Shown piece by piece: positions 25,967 to 35,110 of a stretch of 64,000 nt of DNA (the stretch's first letter is position 1; every line of letters starts with the position of its first letter). Source of the stretch: Balneolales bacterium ANBcel1 (GTDB taxonomy: Bacteria; Bacteroidota; Rhodothermia; Balneolales; Natronogracilivirgulaceae). The position numbers were made by a program, and so were the translations under genes. The notes beneath the pieces are model-generated. The model was given only the letters and a program-made list of their open reading frames with translations. It did no database searches and was not told where the DNA came from. Location of the stretch: positions 248,001 to 312,000 of the forward strand of contig JARULB010000005.1 in the NCBI GenBank assembly GCA_029688905.1. Direction: 5' to 3'.

Positions 25967-28516
25967 CTATTTAATATACATCATACTTCGAAACTTTCTG
26001 GCCGGACCCGCCTGCAGAACGCATATGTATACACCGCTTGACAAGCCGGTGGCGTCAAAAACGGAATGATGCAGCCCCGCGTCCTGCCTCTGGTCTACCA
26101 ACACACGGACCTGGCGTCCGAGCACGTCGAATACGCGGATCGTCACATGGGTTTCTGCCGGGAGCTCATAGGAAATCAAGGTGGACGGGTTGAACGGGTT
26201 GGGGTAATTTTGCCTCAAGCGGACGGCGGAGGCCACCGCCTCCGGCTGATCTGCCGAGACCACTTCATTTTCAAGGGCACCATAGACAATGCCCCGGCCG
26301 GCGGTACTCATGTAGACACGACCGAAGATGTTTGGATCCCCAATCACAAAATTGCCGTTACCGGGTCCGCCGTACTGATGCGCATCGTCATTGATCCTCA
26401 CCCAGCTGCTCCCCTCATCCACCGATCGGAAAAGACCGGTAATACCGCCCACTGTTCCCCAGATATAAACGGACGGGTAGTCATGGTCCGGTGCCGCACG
26501 TCCAAATCCAACCGCGGCGGCACGATCCACGCCGGCGACAGGCTCAAATTCCGCATCCGGGCCGGCGGATCGAACCAGGCCATTTGCCTCCAACGCAATC
26601 CACACATCCCCCTCGCGCTGTGGTGCGGTGCGAATCAGTGCGGAGCCGCCGGACGGCAGGGAAGATTTCACTGAAAACGAACTGCCGGCATCGCGGCTGA
26701 TCATCACATTCCCGTTAGACGGATTGTAGGCGTAGAAAATGGAGCCGTTGGCAGGATCCGATACCGGTATGGTTCGTGTGGATGCAAATCCGTCGGCCTG
26801 GGTCCAGGTCCTCCCCCGGTCGGTTGTACGGAAAATCCGGTTGCTGTTGGACGGCCTCCAGAGCACGGTTTCCCCGTCAGCTGCAACCGCCACCCTGCCC
26901 TGGTAGTAGGTCTGACCGTCTGGGAGTGATGCGAATGGGCTCCAACTCCGGCCCAAATCCGTTGAATAGTATATCGGGAAGTTGCTCCCGTTGCTGGTTC
27001 CACCGACCCTCACAACCATATTGCCACGTTTTTCGGCATGGTCCACCCCGGTTGAGGTGCCGATCTGCGGCTCGTGAATCGGGCTGTATTCGGTGACATC
27101 ATGATGCACAAACCCGTCATAGTCGCCGATTACCGATATAAGCGGACCGTTATAGATATTGGTGATATCCAGTGGAACCGTCTCCTCGATGCCCCTGACC
27201 GTAAACTTCCACGGATGTTCGCCCGGGGCGGCCGGATCGATATTTCCGGTCATAAAAATCCCGTTTCCGGAAGTGACCAGCACGCGATCGGTATTGCCGG
27301 GATCGAACTCGATGCTGCCCGCCCAGTGGATGGAATGGCCCTGAATCCAGGAAATGCCCTGGTCATCTTTTTGCAGGTCGACGCTGGTCCAGCCGGCACC
27401 GCGATCCTCCGAATAAAAAACCCGGTCACCCCAGGTGCCGTCGCCCTGGTCCATCCAGGTGTTTATGGTGGAGGCGACCATCCTGTCCGGGTTGGCCGGA
27501 TCCATGCTTATGCCGCCAAAGGCCCTTGATAATCCTGCCGGTGTGATGTCGCTCCAGCTGCGATCGTCGATATTCCAACTCCATATGCCACCGCTTTCAA
27601 CGGGCTCGGGAACATTCCAGTGGCCATGCGGACCGGCGCCGTCCCCGTAGGTAATCACCAGGTCTCCGTCTCCGCTCAAAGCTGCGCGTTGCGGCATGAA
27701 GCGGGTCGGGCGACCTTCCACCAGCTCCCAGCTCTCCCCGGCATCCTCCGATATATAGAGATTGTTGCCATGATAGCGGGTTCCACCGGCTTCCAGTTCC
27801 GCTACCGAAACACCCGCTATTATGCGCTGTGACCGCCCGTTTTCCTCCGTGCGTCCGTCGATCACCACAAAACTAATTCCGTTGTCGTTTGGTGTTTGTG
27901 ATACTTCCAGTGCGGACACATGCTCCCAGGAATCACCACGGTCCGTAGTCACAAACAGGCCGTCGCGCCGGGTTCCGGCATAGAGAATGTCTCCATTGTT
28001 CGGATCCACTGCCAGGCGTTCTCCGTTTTGCCTCCCCATCCCGTTACCGTGGGCCTTGAACTGTTGGGTCACATTGATTACGTCAAAGGTGTCGCCGAAG
28101 TTGTCGGAGCGCAGAAAAGCGGTATTGCCGTTGTTGAAGTAATCGATACCGGCCATCATGTAAACCCTGTTTGGGGATGACGGATCGATCGTCAGCGACT
28201 CGATTCCAAGCAGGCCTGTCTGATCCTCGGAAACCCAGTCGTTCAGGGGAATCCAGGTTTCGTCGCGGGGATTCCAGCGATAGGCCCCGCCGACATCGGT
28301 TCGTGCATACATGACACCATCGCCTTCGTGGGAGGTGACGATCGCCGTGACATAGCCCCCCCCTCCGATAGCCACACTGTTCCAGTGATAGACCTCTTCC
28401 GCGGGCAGGTCCGATGCCACCGACACCGCGGCAGTAAACGGCAGCGTCACAAACAGGAGAGGCAGCATCAAAAAACCAACTCGCAAAACATGTCCAAACA
28501 TAGAATAAAAGCTCAT
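25967..28516 (-). CDS. GH74 endo-xyloglucanase with T9SS sorting domain
   Basis: 849 residues: signal peptide to about residue 35, then tandem seven-bladed propellers of the GH74 type. The start YHWNSVAIGGGGYVTAIV followed by YARTDVGGAYRWN and WIPLNDW is the classical GH74 opening. Asp74 matches the general base; Asp465 in SVIGDYDGFVHHD is the candidate general acid. BNR motifs (STDLGRSW, TTDRGRTW) recur. The last 80 residues are a T9SS domain: LRQNYPNPFNPSTLISYEL, with LSSGVYICVL near the end. The predicted role is cutting the beta-1,4-glucan backbone of xyloglucan outside the cell. It is the first gene after the terminator that follows the SusCD-SGBP group. Confidence 0.93.
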   Translation of the reverse strand: MSFYSMFGHVLRVGFLMLPLLFVTLPFTAAVSVASDLPAEEVYHWNSVAIGGGGYVTAIVTSHEGDGVMYARTDVGGAYRWNPRDETWIPLNDWVSEDQTGLLGIESLTIDPSSPNRVYMMAGIDYFNNGNTAFLRSDNFGDTFDVINVTQQFKAHGNGMGRQNGERLAVDPNNGDILYAGTRRDGLFVTTDRGDSWEHVSALEVSQTPNDNGISFVVIDGRTEENGRSQRIIAGVSVAELEAGGTRYHGNNLYISEDAGESWELVEGRPTRFMPQRAALSGDGDLVITYGDGAGPHGHWNVPEPVESGGIWSWNIDDRSWSDITPAGLSRAFGGISMDPANPDRMVASTINTWMDQGDGTWGDRVFYSEDRGAGWTSVDLQKDDQGISWIQGHSIHWAGSIEFDPGNTDRVLVTSGNGIFMTGNIDPAAPGEHPWKFTVRGIEETVPLDITNIYNGPLISVIGDYDGFVHHDVTEYSPIHEPQIGTSTGVDHAEKRGNMVVRVGGTSNGSNFPIYYSTDLGRSWSPFASLPDGQTYYQGRVAVAADGETVLWRPSNSNRIFRTTDRGRTWTQADGFASTRTIPVSDPANGSIFYAYNPSNGNVMISRDAGSSFSVKSSLPSGGSALIRTAPQREGDVWIALEANGLVRSAGPDAEFEPVAGVDRAAAVGFGRAAPDHDYPSVYIWGTVGGITGLFRSVDEGSSWVRINDDAHQYGGPGNGNFVIGDPNIFGRVYMSTAGRGIVYGALENEVVSADQPEAVASAVRLRQNYPNPFNPSTLISYELPAETHVTIRVFDVLGRQVRVLVDQRQDAGLHHSVFDATGLSSGVYICVLQAGPARKFRSMMYIK

Positions 28517-28576
28517 TTACTGCGGTAATTATTCCGCCCGGAGTTCGGGCAGCTTGAAACAGACAACACCAAGATC

Positions 28577-28619
28577 AAAAAAAACCGGTGTCTCCGGAAC
28601 TTTCAAAAACACCGGTTTT
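28577..28619 (-). terminator. Intra-PUL terminator between SGBP and GH74
   Basis: AAAACCGGTGT (28581-28591) pairs perfectly with ACACCGGTTTT (28609-28619) over 11 bp. On the minus strand the stem is followed by a run of eight T residues (A run 28577-28584 on plus, partly in the stem). It lies between the SGBP stop and the GH74 start, so binding and transport genes should be transcribed more than the hydrolases unless GH74 has its own promoter. Confidence 0.82.
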
Positions 28620-28671
28620 GCGGAGGTCATACATGCCATGAATCATTCTGTCTGAAAACGGATCGGTGAAA

Positions 28672-29901
28672 TTAATCGGCTATGCGGACGATCCTCATGT
28701 GGTCGAACGCCACCAAAAGGCTCTCGACAAGATCATCTTCGCCCTCATTATCGTTGACAAACATTATGCCCATGGACTCGTCTGGAGTGTGCAGATCCCG
28801 GATACTTGCCGCCGATTGTCCGTAGCCGTTGTCTGTTCGGAACATGGACAGCGGGATGGTCACGGTAACCCATCCATCGGTAGTATACGCTCCTCCTGTA
28901 TCTTCCCAGGGCTCATAGCGGGCGATATAGTCCCAGTCGTCATGAATCCTAATCAAAAACGTGCCGTATGCCAGCGGATCCTTAATATATATGTCAAACT
29001 TGAGCGCCCAGTCTTGAAGCGGGTCATCCAGGTGCTCTTCTTCCATCCAGCGGAGCGAAACCAGGTTCACCGAGCGGGTATCCTCCCACCACGCCCAGTT
29101 GCCAGGTGTGATATTCCCTGTCTGCATATAGCCGTAGGACCCGATACTTCCGGGAAACAGGTCCGGGTCATCGCTGACGAGGGCGCCCCACTCGTAGTTG
29201 TTCACATCATCAAAATCATTCAGCATGCCTGTGTAATCATTAAACGGGCTGGATGGGGGCGTCGCCACCTCTTCATTCACCGTTTCCACCGTTATCGCGC
29301 CACCTTCGGTGACTCCGTCCGGAACCACCAGGTCGACCCAGCTCCCGTTGTCGGACGGAGTAAAGTCCGCGGCGGAGATGCCGCCGGGAAAACGTACATC
29401 CAGGATCAGGAACAGTGACTGACCGTACAGCCGGATTTGATCGCCTGCCTGGCCAAACTCCCTGGTCAGATGCGACAGGGACGGCGGGGGCGGCACAATG
29501 GGAAAATCAAAGACGAATTCCCCTTTATCCGAAACCACTTTAATGGTATTCATCTCATCAGACTCCGGATCAAGTTCCATGAAATTGATATCCGGGACGG
29601 TGATGATCATGTTCGTTTTGGTCACAAACACCGGATTGAAAGAGGCGCCCACACCGTTGAAGAACACGGCTTCCACGCGATCCAGGTTATTTCCCTGAAT
29701 CACGAAGATTTCGCCCGGACCCAGTTGCTCAAGCTGGCGAACCGCGGCGGTATCCGGGTGCATGTACCTCACACTGGTAATTTCCGGGATACGATCGTCG
29801 TCGCTACCGAACAACCCGCACGAAGTACTCAGCAGGCCCAGCAAAACGGCCATCGCAATGGCGATCGGCGAATGGCAGGAAATGTTTTTCTTTGAATTCA
29901 T
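28672..29901 (-). CDS. Surface glycan-binding lipoprotein (SGBP, IPT domain)
   Basis: 409 residues. The lipoprotein signal ends at about Cys28 (LLSTSCGLFG). Two IPT/TIG-type immunoglobulin-like domains follow (about 38-120 and 120-205; GPGEIFVIQGNNLDRVEAVFF, GQAGDQIRLYGQSLF). The C-terminal half (about 215-409) is an aromatic-rich beta-sandwich with NWAWWEDTRSVNLVSLRW and WDYIARYEPWEDTGGAY, like the xyloglucan-binding domain of SGBP-B proteins. It occupies the SusE/F-like position after susD. The expected role is holding polysaccharide at the cell surface for the SusCD pair. Xyloglucan as ligand comes from the neighbouring enzymes and from my recollection of the family. Confidence 0.85.
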   Translation of the reverse strand: MNSKKNISCHSPIAIAMAVLLGLLSTSCGLFGSDDDRIPEITSVRYMHPDTAAVRQLEQLGPGEIFVIQGNNLDRVEAVFFNGVGASFNPVFVTKTNMIITVPDINFMELDPESDEMNTIKVVSDKGEFVFDFPIVPPPPSLSHLTREFGQAGDQIRLYGQSLFLILDVRFPGGISAADFTPSDNGSWVDLVVPDGVTEGGAITVETVNEEVATPPSSPFNDYTGMLNDFDDVNNYEWGALVSDDPDLFPGSIGSYGYMQTGNITPGNWAWWEDTRSVNLVSLRWMEEEHLDDPLQDWALKFDIYIKDPLAYGTFLIRIHDDWDYIARYEPWEDTGGAYTTDGWVTVTIPLSMFRTDNGYGQSAASIRDLHTPDESMGIMFVNDNEGEDDLVESLLVAFDHMRIVRIAD

Positions 29902-29963
29902 ACATTCAGGGGGTTAGCGGGATAACTGTTAAACGTTGCCGTCCGAGCCGCATACTCTATTCA

Positions 29964-31559
29964 TCAGAAGTTAAATGGGACAGGCTCATCCATGAAGATC
30001 GGGTTGGCCGTCATTTCTGCTTCGGGGTAATGAAGCCTGAAGTCGCTTTCGTTGGGAATCACCGGTGCGGCAGGCGGTTCCTCCTCATATCCGTCTGCCC
30101 GGGTGAAGGTGAAATTGGCATTGCGCCGCTGCTCCTCTACAATCGAAATGGCTTTCTGGGGCTGCCAGTTAAACAATCTCACCAGCTCGTACCAGTTCTG
30201 GCCCTCAAACGCGAGCTCTTTCCACTTTTCCTCGAACAGATCCATGTAACTGAAAGAAGAGACGGGATCCAGTCCGGCCCGCTCCCTCACCTTGTTGAAG
30301 AGGCTTACGGCCCTGGCATCGCTGGTGGAAGCGTTGTTACCGAGGGTCGCCTGGGCGTACGTCAGGTACACTTCCGCCAGCCGCAGCATATAGGTATTGA
30401 TATCTGTTTCCATGAAGCCCACATTACCGTTATTGTCACCTGCGGTACCGATCACATATTTTTTGATGGGTGCCATGCTGCCCTGATAGGTGTAGCCCCC
30501 TTCCGCCTGCAGCAGTTCGGGATAGTGATCTCCATCCAGCATAAAAGAGGCCTTTCGCCGTTCGTCTGCGGAATCCGCTCCGCCATAGAGCTCAAACAGC
30601 CAGGCCGAAGCGCTGGTGCCGCCTCCCCATCCGTCACCGGCACCTGTGAGTCGCGCTTCAACGGCATAATAGGCCTGGGTGCTGTTATGGGTACCCCATT
30701 CACTTGCGCCATAAACCCACTGCAGGGCAAACAGGCTCTCGGAATTGTTGTTGTTGGCGCGGAAAAAGAGCTGGGCGTAGTCATCCATCAGCCGTACGCC
30801 GCTGTTGTCGATTACCTCCAGGGCATACTGACGGGCCAGCTCCAGATCGCTTTCCACCAGTGCGCCGCCACCGCTGTCGAAATGGGCGCGGGTGAGATAC
30901 AGCCGGGCGAGCATTCCTTTTGCGGCCCATTCATCCACCCGTCCTGCCGGATCGTTGAGCTGCAGGTTTTCGGCGGCAAACTCCAGGTCGTTGATGGCGA
31001 ACTGCAGGACATCCTCCCTGTGATTACGGTTCTGATTGGGCTGTTCCAGCAGATCACGGGTACTTGTGATGATGGGTACCTCGCCCCAGAGCGAGGCCAG
31101 GTAATAGTAGGCGACACCCCGCATGAAGCGGGCCTCGGCAATACGATGATCCCTGACGACTTCCGGGATATCATCGGACGCCTTTTCGGTGATGTTGGCG
31201 ATCTGGATATTGGCGTTGGTAACTACCAGATAGAGAGACCGCCAGAGTTCGTTGAGCCGGGTATTGGCGGAGTTGGTGCTGAAGATAACGAACTGTTCGC
31301 GTCCCCCGTCGTTGGTGATCATGTTTCCGGCCCGTGCATCTCCGATCTCCATTTTGGCCTTGTCGTTGAAGTCAAACCAGACGATGTTGTAGAGTGGCCC
31401 GGTAGCCATGGCCAGATCTTGTTCCGTCTGGTAGAAGTTGTCTTCAACGATCTGATCCTGCGGTGGCCGATCGAAAAAACTCTCGCCGCAACCGTACAGC
31501 ACCGGCATGCTTACAAGTAATCCTGCCAGCAGATAGCGAATAGATCTTTGCTTAGTCAT
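29964..31559 (-). CDS. susD: SusD/RagB-type glycan-binding lipoprotein
   Basis: 531 residues from MTKQRSIRYLLAGLL; the Met at 31604 would overlap susC and break the lipoprotein signal, so I reject it. The signal ends at Cys24 (VLYGCGESFFD), followed by the usual SusD start DRPPQDQIVEDNFYQTEQD. TPR-like helices (ARFMRGVAYYYLASLWGEVPI, EWAAKGMLARLYL) and the C-terminal RagB region (LNEL, KVRERAGLDP, ELAFEGQNWYELVRLF) are clear. It forms the lid of the SusC transporter and binds oligosaccharide at the cell surface. It starts 25 bp after the susC stop, so the two are co-transcribed. The symbol denotes family, not the starch substrate. Confidence 0.95.
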   Translation of the reverse strand: MTKQRSIRYLLAGLLVSMPVLYGCGESFFDRPPQDQIVEDNFYQTEQDLAMATGPLYNIVWFDFNDKAKMEIGDARAGNMITNDGGREQFVIFSTNSANTRLNELWRSLYLVVTNANIQIANITEKASDDIPEVVRDHRIAEARFMRGVAYYYLASLWGEVPIITSTRDLLEQPNQNRNHREDVLQFAINDLEFAAENLQLNDPAGRVDEWAAKGMLARLYLTRAHFDSGGGALVESDLELARQYALEVIDNSGVRLMDDYAQLFFRANNNNSESLFALQWVYGASEWGTHNSTQAYYAVEARLTGAGDGWGGGTSASAWLFELYGGADSADERRKASFMLDGDHYPELLQAEGGYTYQGSMAPIKKYVIGTAGDNNGNVGFMETDINTYMLRLAEVYLTYAQATLGNNASTSDARAVSLFNKVRERAGLDPVSSFSYMDLFEEKWKELAFEGQNWYELVRLFNWQPQKAISIVEEQRRNANFTFTRADGYEEEPPAAPVIPNESDFRLHYPEAEMTANPIFMDEPVPFNF

Positions 31560-31584
31560 AATTAATTTATTTCGAATACACGGG

Positions 31585-34500
31585 TTACAAGCCAACACTG
31601 ACACCTACGGTGAATATGCGTGGTGAAGGATATCTTCCACGATCCACGCCGAGCAGCAGAGGATCGGGGTTGTTCATTTGAGCGCCGATTTCCGGATCAT
31701 AACCGGAGTATTTTGTAAATGTATAGAGGTTTTGCACGCTGCCATAGACCCTCATGGTGCGCATTCCCAGACTGTTCAGAACACTTTGCGGCATGCGGTA
31801 CCCAATGGTTACATTCTGAATTCTGAGATAGCTTCCATCTTCCACGAACCGGTCGGAGATACGCTGGTTGTTGTTCGGGTCGGAGGATGTGATTCGCGGG
31901 ACATCGGTATCGGGATTGGATACATAGACGTTGTCGACATCATTGATATCGCCCTCGGGGTCGATCATCTCCACCCGTGCGTGGTCATTGATGGTTGCCA
32001 GGAGTCCGAAGTTGCTGGCAGGGTCTTCATTAATCCTGCGGAGCTGATTAAAGACATCGTTTCCGTAGGTACCGTTGATGAAAATGGAGAGATCGAAATT
32101 CCGGTAATAGAAATCGTTGGTAATACCAAACTGGAAATCGGGATTGGGATCTCCGATAATGGTACGGTCGTTTTCATCGATAACGCCATCGCCGTTGAGA
32201 TCCTTGAACTTCAGATCTCCGGGCCACACGCCGTTGGTCCGGCTGATATTGGCATGCTGGGTCGCGTGATTGCGGATATCGTCGGCATCCTCAAATACGC
32301 CTTCCACCACATATCCGTAGAACGTGCCGACGGGCTGACCTACGATGGTACGTGAGACCGGATCGAAGAAATCGATGTTCCTTTCGATGAAGCTCGTCTC
32401 CTGGTCCATGGCGGTAACCTGGTTCCGGTTTCTGGTGTAGATGAACCGGGACTCCCAGCGCAGTGACCGGTCGATATTGACCGTACTCAGGGCCACTTCA
32501 ATGCCCCTGTTTTCCAGAGACCCGATATTCACCATCGGAGCACCGATGGAGCCGATTCCCGAGGTTCCCGAGTAGAGCGGCAACGGCTGCTGAAGCAGCA
32601 GATCGCGGGTCCATTGCATATACGTGTCCGCCGTCAGACTGATGCGCTGGTTGAAAATACTCAGATCCAGGCCGACGTTGATGGATTCGGTCGATTCCCA
32701 TTTCAGATCCGGATTGGCTAGATTACCCGGTCGCACTCCGCTTCCCCAGGCGGTGGCGGTCACCAGCAGTGCGGAACCAAACAGGTAGTTACCGATCTCC
32801 TGGTTTCCCACGAAACCGTAGCCGACTCGAAGCTTCAGCTCATCTACGGAATCAAGCGTAAAGAACCGTTCGCTTGATATGCGCCATGCCCCGGCAAAAG
32901 AGGGGAACACGCCCCAGCGGTTATCCGCCCCGAATCGGGATGAGCCGTCCACGCGTATGGAGCCGGTCAACAGGTAGCGGTTATCGTAATCCAGGTTAAC
33001 TCTTGAGAACACTGATTGAATGGAGTTGGAGCCGGCCCAGCTGTTGTTGGCCATGGTTTCGGCATCGCCTGCGGCCAGTTCAGGTACATTGTTGCCCGGA
33101 AAATTCTGACGGCTGCCGCTCAGTCCGTCAAACTCAAACACCTCTGCCTCGTATCCGGCCATGACATCCATGCGGACCACATCGGCAAACGTGTCGTTAT
33201 AGTCCACAAAGCCGCGTGCCTGCCAAAACTTCCCAACGCTTTTTGACCGGGAGGAGGAGTTGATCTGGTTGACACGGGCGTTGAACTCATACGTTGGCGT
33301 AAACTGGGCCTGATTGGCCAGGTTGTACGCGCCGCTGAACTCCGTGCGGACGGACAGGCTTCTGCTCAGCCGGATTCTTGCAAAAACATTTCCCTGCATT
33401 TCGGCTCGCTCCTGTGTGTTATCCATGATTCGGGCCATGGCCACGGGGTTTTCAAGGGTGAACTCCGACTGATCCGGACCTCCCCAGGATCCGTCGGGTG
33501 ACCGCACCGGAATATCGGGCGATTGTCTGATGGCGAGATTGACCAGGTCGGCATCCGAAACGGTCAGTCGCTCATCCGTACGGCTGACATTGAGACTGGT
33601 GCCGACATCCAGCCATTCCACCGGGGTGTTGTCCAGGTTCAGGCGCACCGAGTATCTGTTGAAGCGGGATCCTACCGCGATGCCGTCCTGGTCGAAGTAC
33701 CCCAGAGACAACCGGTACCGGGTAATTTCATCTCCGCCGCTCACAGAAAGGTTGTGTTCGTGCATGGGCGCGAAGCCGAAAAGCTCGTCCTGCCAGTTGG
33801 TTCCTTCCCCGAGGATGGATGGATCCATGAACTCGGCCCGGTGCCCGAATCCGGCAATATCGGCGCGCAGGTTATGAAACTCCGCGTATTCTCTCAGATT
33901 GAGCACACTAACCGAACCGGGAAGATGCTGCACGCCATAACTGCCGTCATAGTCCACGTTGGTTTCTCCCGCACGTCCGCGTTTGGTAGTAACGAGAATG
34001 ACCCCATTTGCCGCACGTGCGCCGTAAATAGCTGCAGCAGATGCGTCTTTGAGCACATCAATGGACTCAATATCCGACGGGTTCAGCGTTGCAAGCGGGT
34101 TGGTCGAGTTGCTGGCCTCTCCGGAAAGCGGCACGCCGTCTACCACATAAAGCGGCTCTGCCCCGCCTGTAAGAGTATTGGTACCCCGAATACGCACCGA
34201 GGTGCCCCCGCCAGGCTGACCGGAATTGGAAAGCACCATGACGCCGGCTGCCCGTCCCTGAAGTGCTCTTTCAAACAATCCGCTCCGCGACACCTGAAGA
34301 TCTTCGGAGCTGATGGAGGCCACCGAACCGGTTAAATCCCGGCGCCGCGCATCTCCATAGCCGATAAGCACAATTTCATCTCCAACCAGAAAGCTGTAGG
34401 TCATTTCCACATCGATCTCGCTGCGCCCCAGCACGGGAATTTCCAGTCTGTCAAAACCCAAATAGGAAAAAACGAGCGTATCTTCCGGGGATGGCACGTT

Positions 34501-35079
34501 CACAGAATAACGCCCCTGCATATCTGTGACATCACCGGTGGATGTGCCCTTCACCACCACATTGACGCCCGGAAGCGCTTCCCTGCGTTCGCTGTCAACA
34601 ACCTGACCGGTTACGGTTATGCCCTGCCGGGCTTGAACCGTCTCTTCTGCGGTATGGGCAATCGGACGAATAATGATTTGTCCGTTCGCCGATGCCAGCG
34701 CCTCGACCTGATACTCACTCATCAGGGATTGCAGTAAATCCACTACCTTGACATTGGTTTTGGCCATGGTAATCCGGGCATAGGGAAGCTGATCCCTGTC
34801 GTAGGTCAGGCGGGCCGAAGATTTTTCACTGATCCTTGTCAGCAGTTCATCCATGGAAGCGTTTTGAACAAATATGTCGATCCGCTCTTCATAGATGTCA
34901 TTGACCTCCGGATCGTATGCAAACCATTCCAGGGGTACGTAGTTTTGCGCCGTATGGCCGGTTGTGGCAAAGCTTTGTGCGTGAACCTGCACCGGCAGTA
35001 CACATAACAAGACGCCTGCCATACACCCGATTACACCCCACACCCACCTGCCGCGCCTGATTCTGGTATCATTATGCAT
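31585..35079 (-). CDS. susC: SusC/RagA-type TonB-dependent transporter with STN domain
   Basis: 1164 residues. A signal peptide to about residue 35 is followed by a secretin/TonB short N-terminal (STN) domain (about 50-115), then a carboxypeptidase-regulatory-like domain (about 150-235, ITVTGQVVDSERREALPGVNVVV). The SusC-type plug follows (about 245-370, RIRGTNTLTGGAEPLYVVDGV, KDASAAAIYGARAANGVILVTTKR). The long barrel ends RIFTVGVSVGL. It imports oligosaccharides across the outer membrane with SusD. The STN domain is the part that contacts FecR-type anti-sigma factors, and fecR lies only 31 bp upstream, which supports signalling from substrate occupancy to the sigma factor. The symbol denotes family only. 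Confidence 0.96.
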   Translation of the reverse strand: MHNDTRIRRGRWVWGVIGCMAGVLLCVLPVQVHAQSFATTGHTAQNYVPLEWFAYDPEVNDIYEERIDIFVQNASMDELLTRISEKSSARLTYDRDQLPYARITMAKTNVKVVDLLQSLMSEYQVEALASANGQIIIRPIAHTAEETVQARQGITVTGQVVDSERREALPGVNVVVKGTSTGDVTDMQGRYSVNVPSPEDTLVFSYLGFDRLEIPVLGRSEIDVEMTYSFLVGDEIVLIGYGDARRRDLTGSVASISSEDLQVSRSGLFERALQGRAAGVMVLSNSGQPGGGTSVRIRGTNTLTGGAEPLYVVDGVPLSGEASNSTNPLATLNPSDIESIDVLKDASAAAIYGARAANGVILVTTKRGRAGETNVDYDGSYGVQHLPGSVSVLNLREYAEFHNLRADIAGFGHRAEFMDPSILGEGTNWQDELFGFAPMHEHNLSVSGGDEITRYRLSLGYFDQDGIAVGSRFNRYSVRLNLDNTPVEWLDVGTSLNVSRTDERLTVSDADLVNLAIRQSPDIPVRSPDGSWGGPDQSEFTLENPVAMARIMDNTQERAEMQGNVFARIRLSRSLSVRTEFSGAYNLANQAQFTPTYEFNARVNQINSSSRSKSVGKFWQARGFVDYNDTFADVVRMDVMAGYEAEVFEFDGLSGSRQNFPGNNVPELAAGDAETMANNSWAGSNSIQSVFSRVNLDYDNRYLLTGSIRVDGSSRFGADNRWGVFPSFAGAWRISSERFFTLDSVDELKLRVGYGFVGNQEIGNYLFGSALLVTATAWGSGVRPGNLANPDLKWESTESINVGLDLSIFNQRISLTADTYMQWTRDLLLQQPLPLYSGTSGIGSIGAPMVNIGSLENRGIEVALSTVNIDRSLRWESRFIYTRNRNQVTAMDQETSFIERNIDFFDPVSRTIVGQPVGTFYGYVVEGVFEDADDIRNHATQHANISRTNGVWPGDLKFKDLNGDGVIDENDRTIIGDPNPDFQFGITNDFYYRNFDLSIFINGTYGNDVFNQLRRINEDPASNFGLLATINDHARVEMIDPEGDINDVDNVYVSNPDTDVPRITSSDPNNNQRISDRFVEDGSYLRIQNVTIGYRMPQSVLNSLGMRTMRVYGSVQNLYTFTKYSGYDPEIGAQMNNPDPLLLGVDRGRYPSPRIFTVGVSVGL

Positions 35080-35110
35080 AGTTATGGTCGTTCATTTACA
35101 GTTGGACAAA

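Noticed and set aside
29892-31520. 542-codon plus-strand frame opposite susD
   Set aside because: It is fully antisense to a clear SusD gene with lipoprotein signal and family motifs; its translation shows no family features. Long antisense frames are common in GC-rich sequence.
33523-34335. 270-codon plus-strand frame inside susC
   Set aside because: Antisense to the SusC plug and barrel; composition Cys/His/Arg-rich, typical of a shadow frame.
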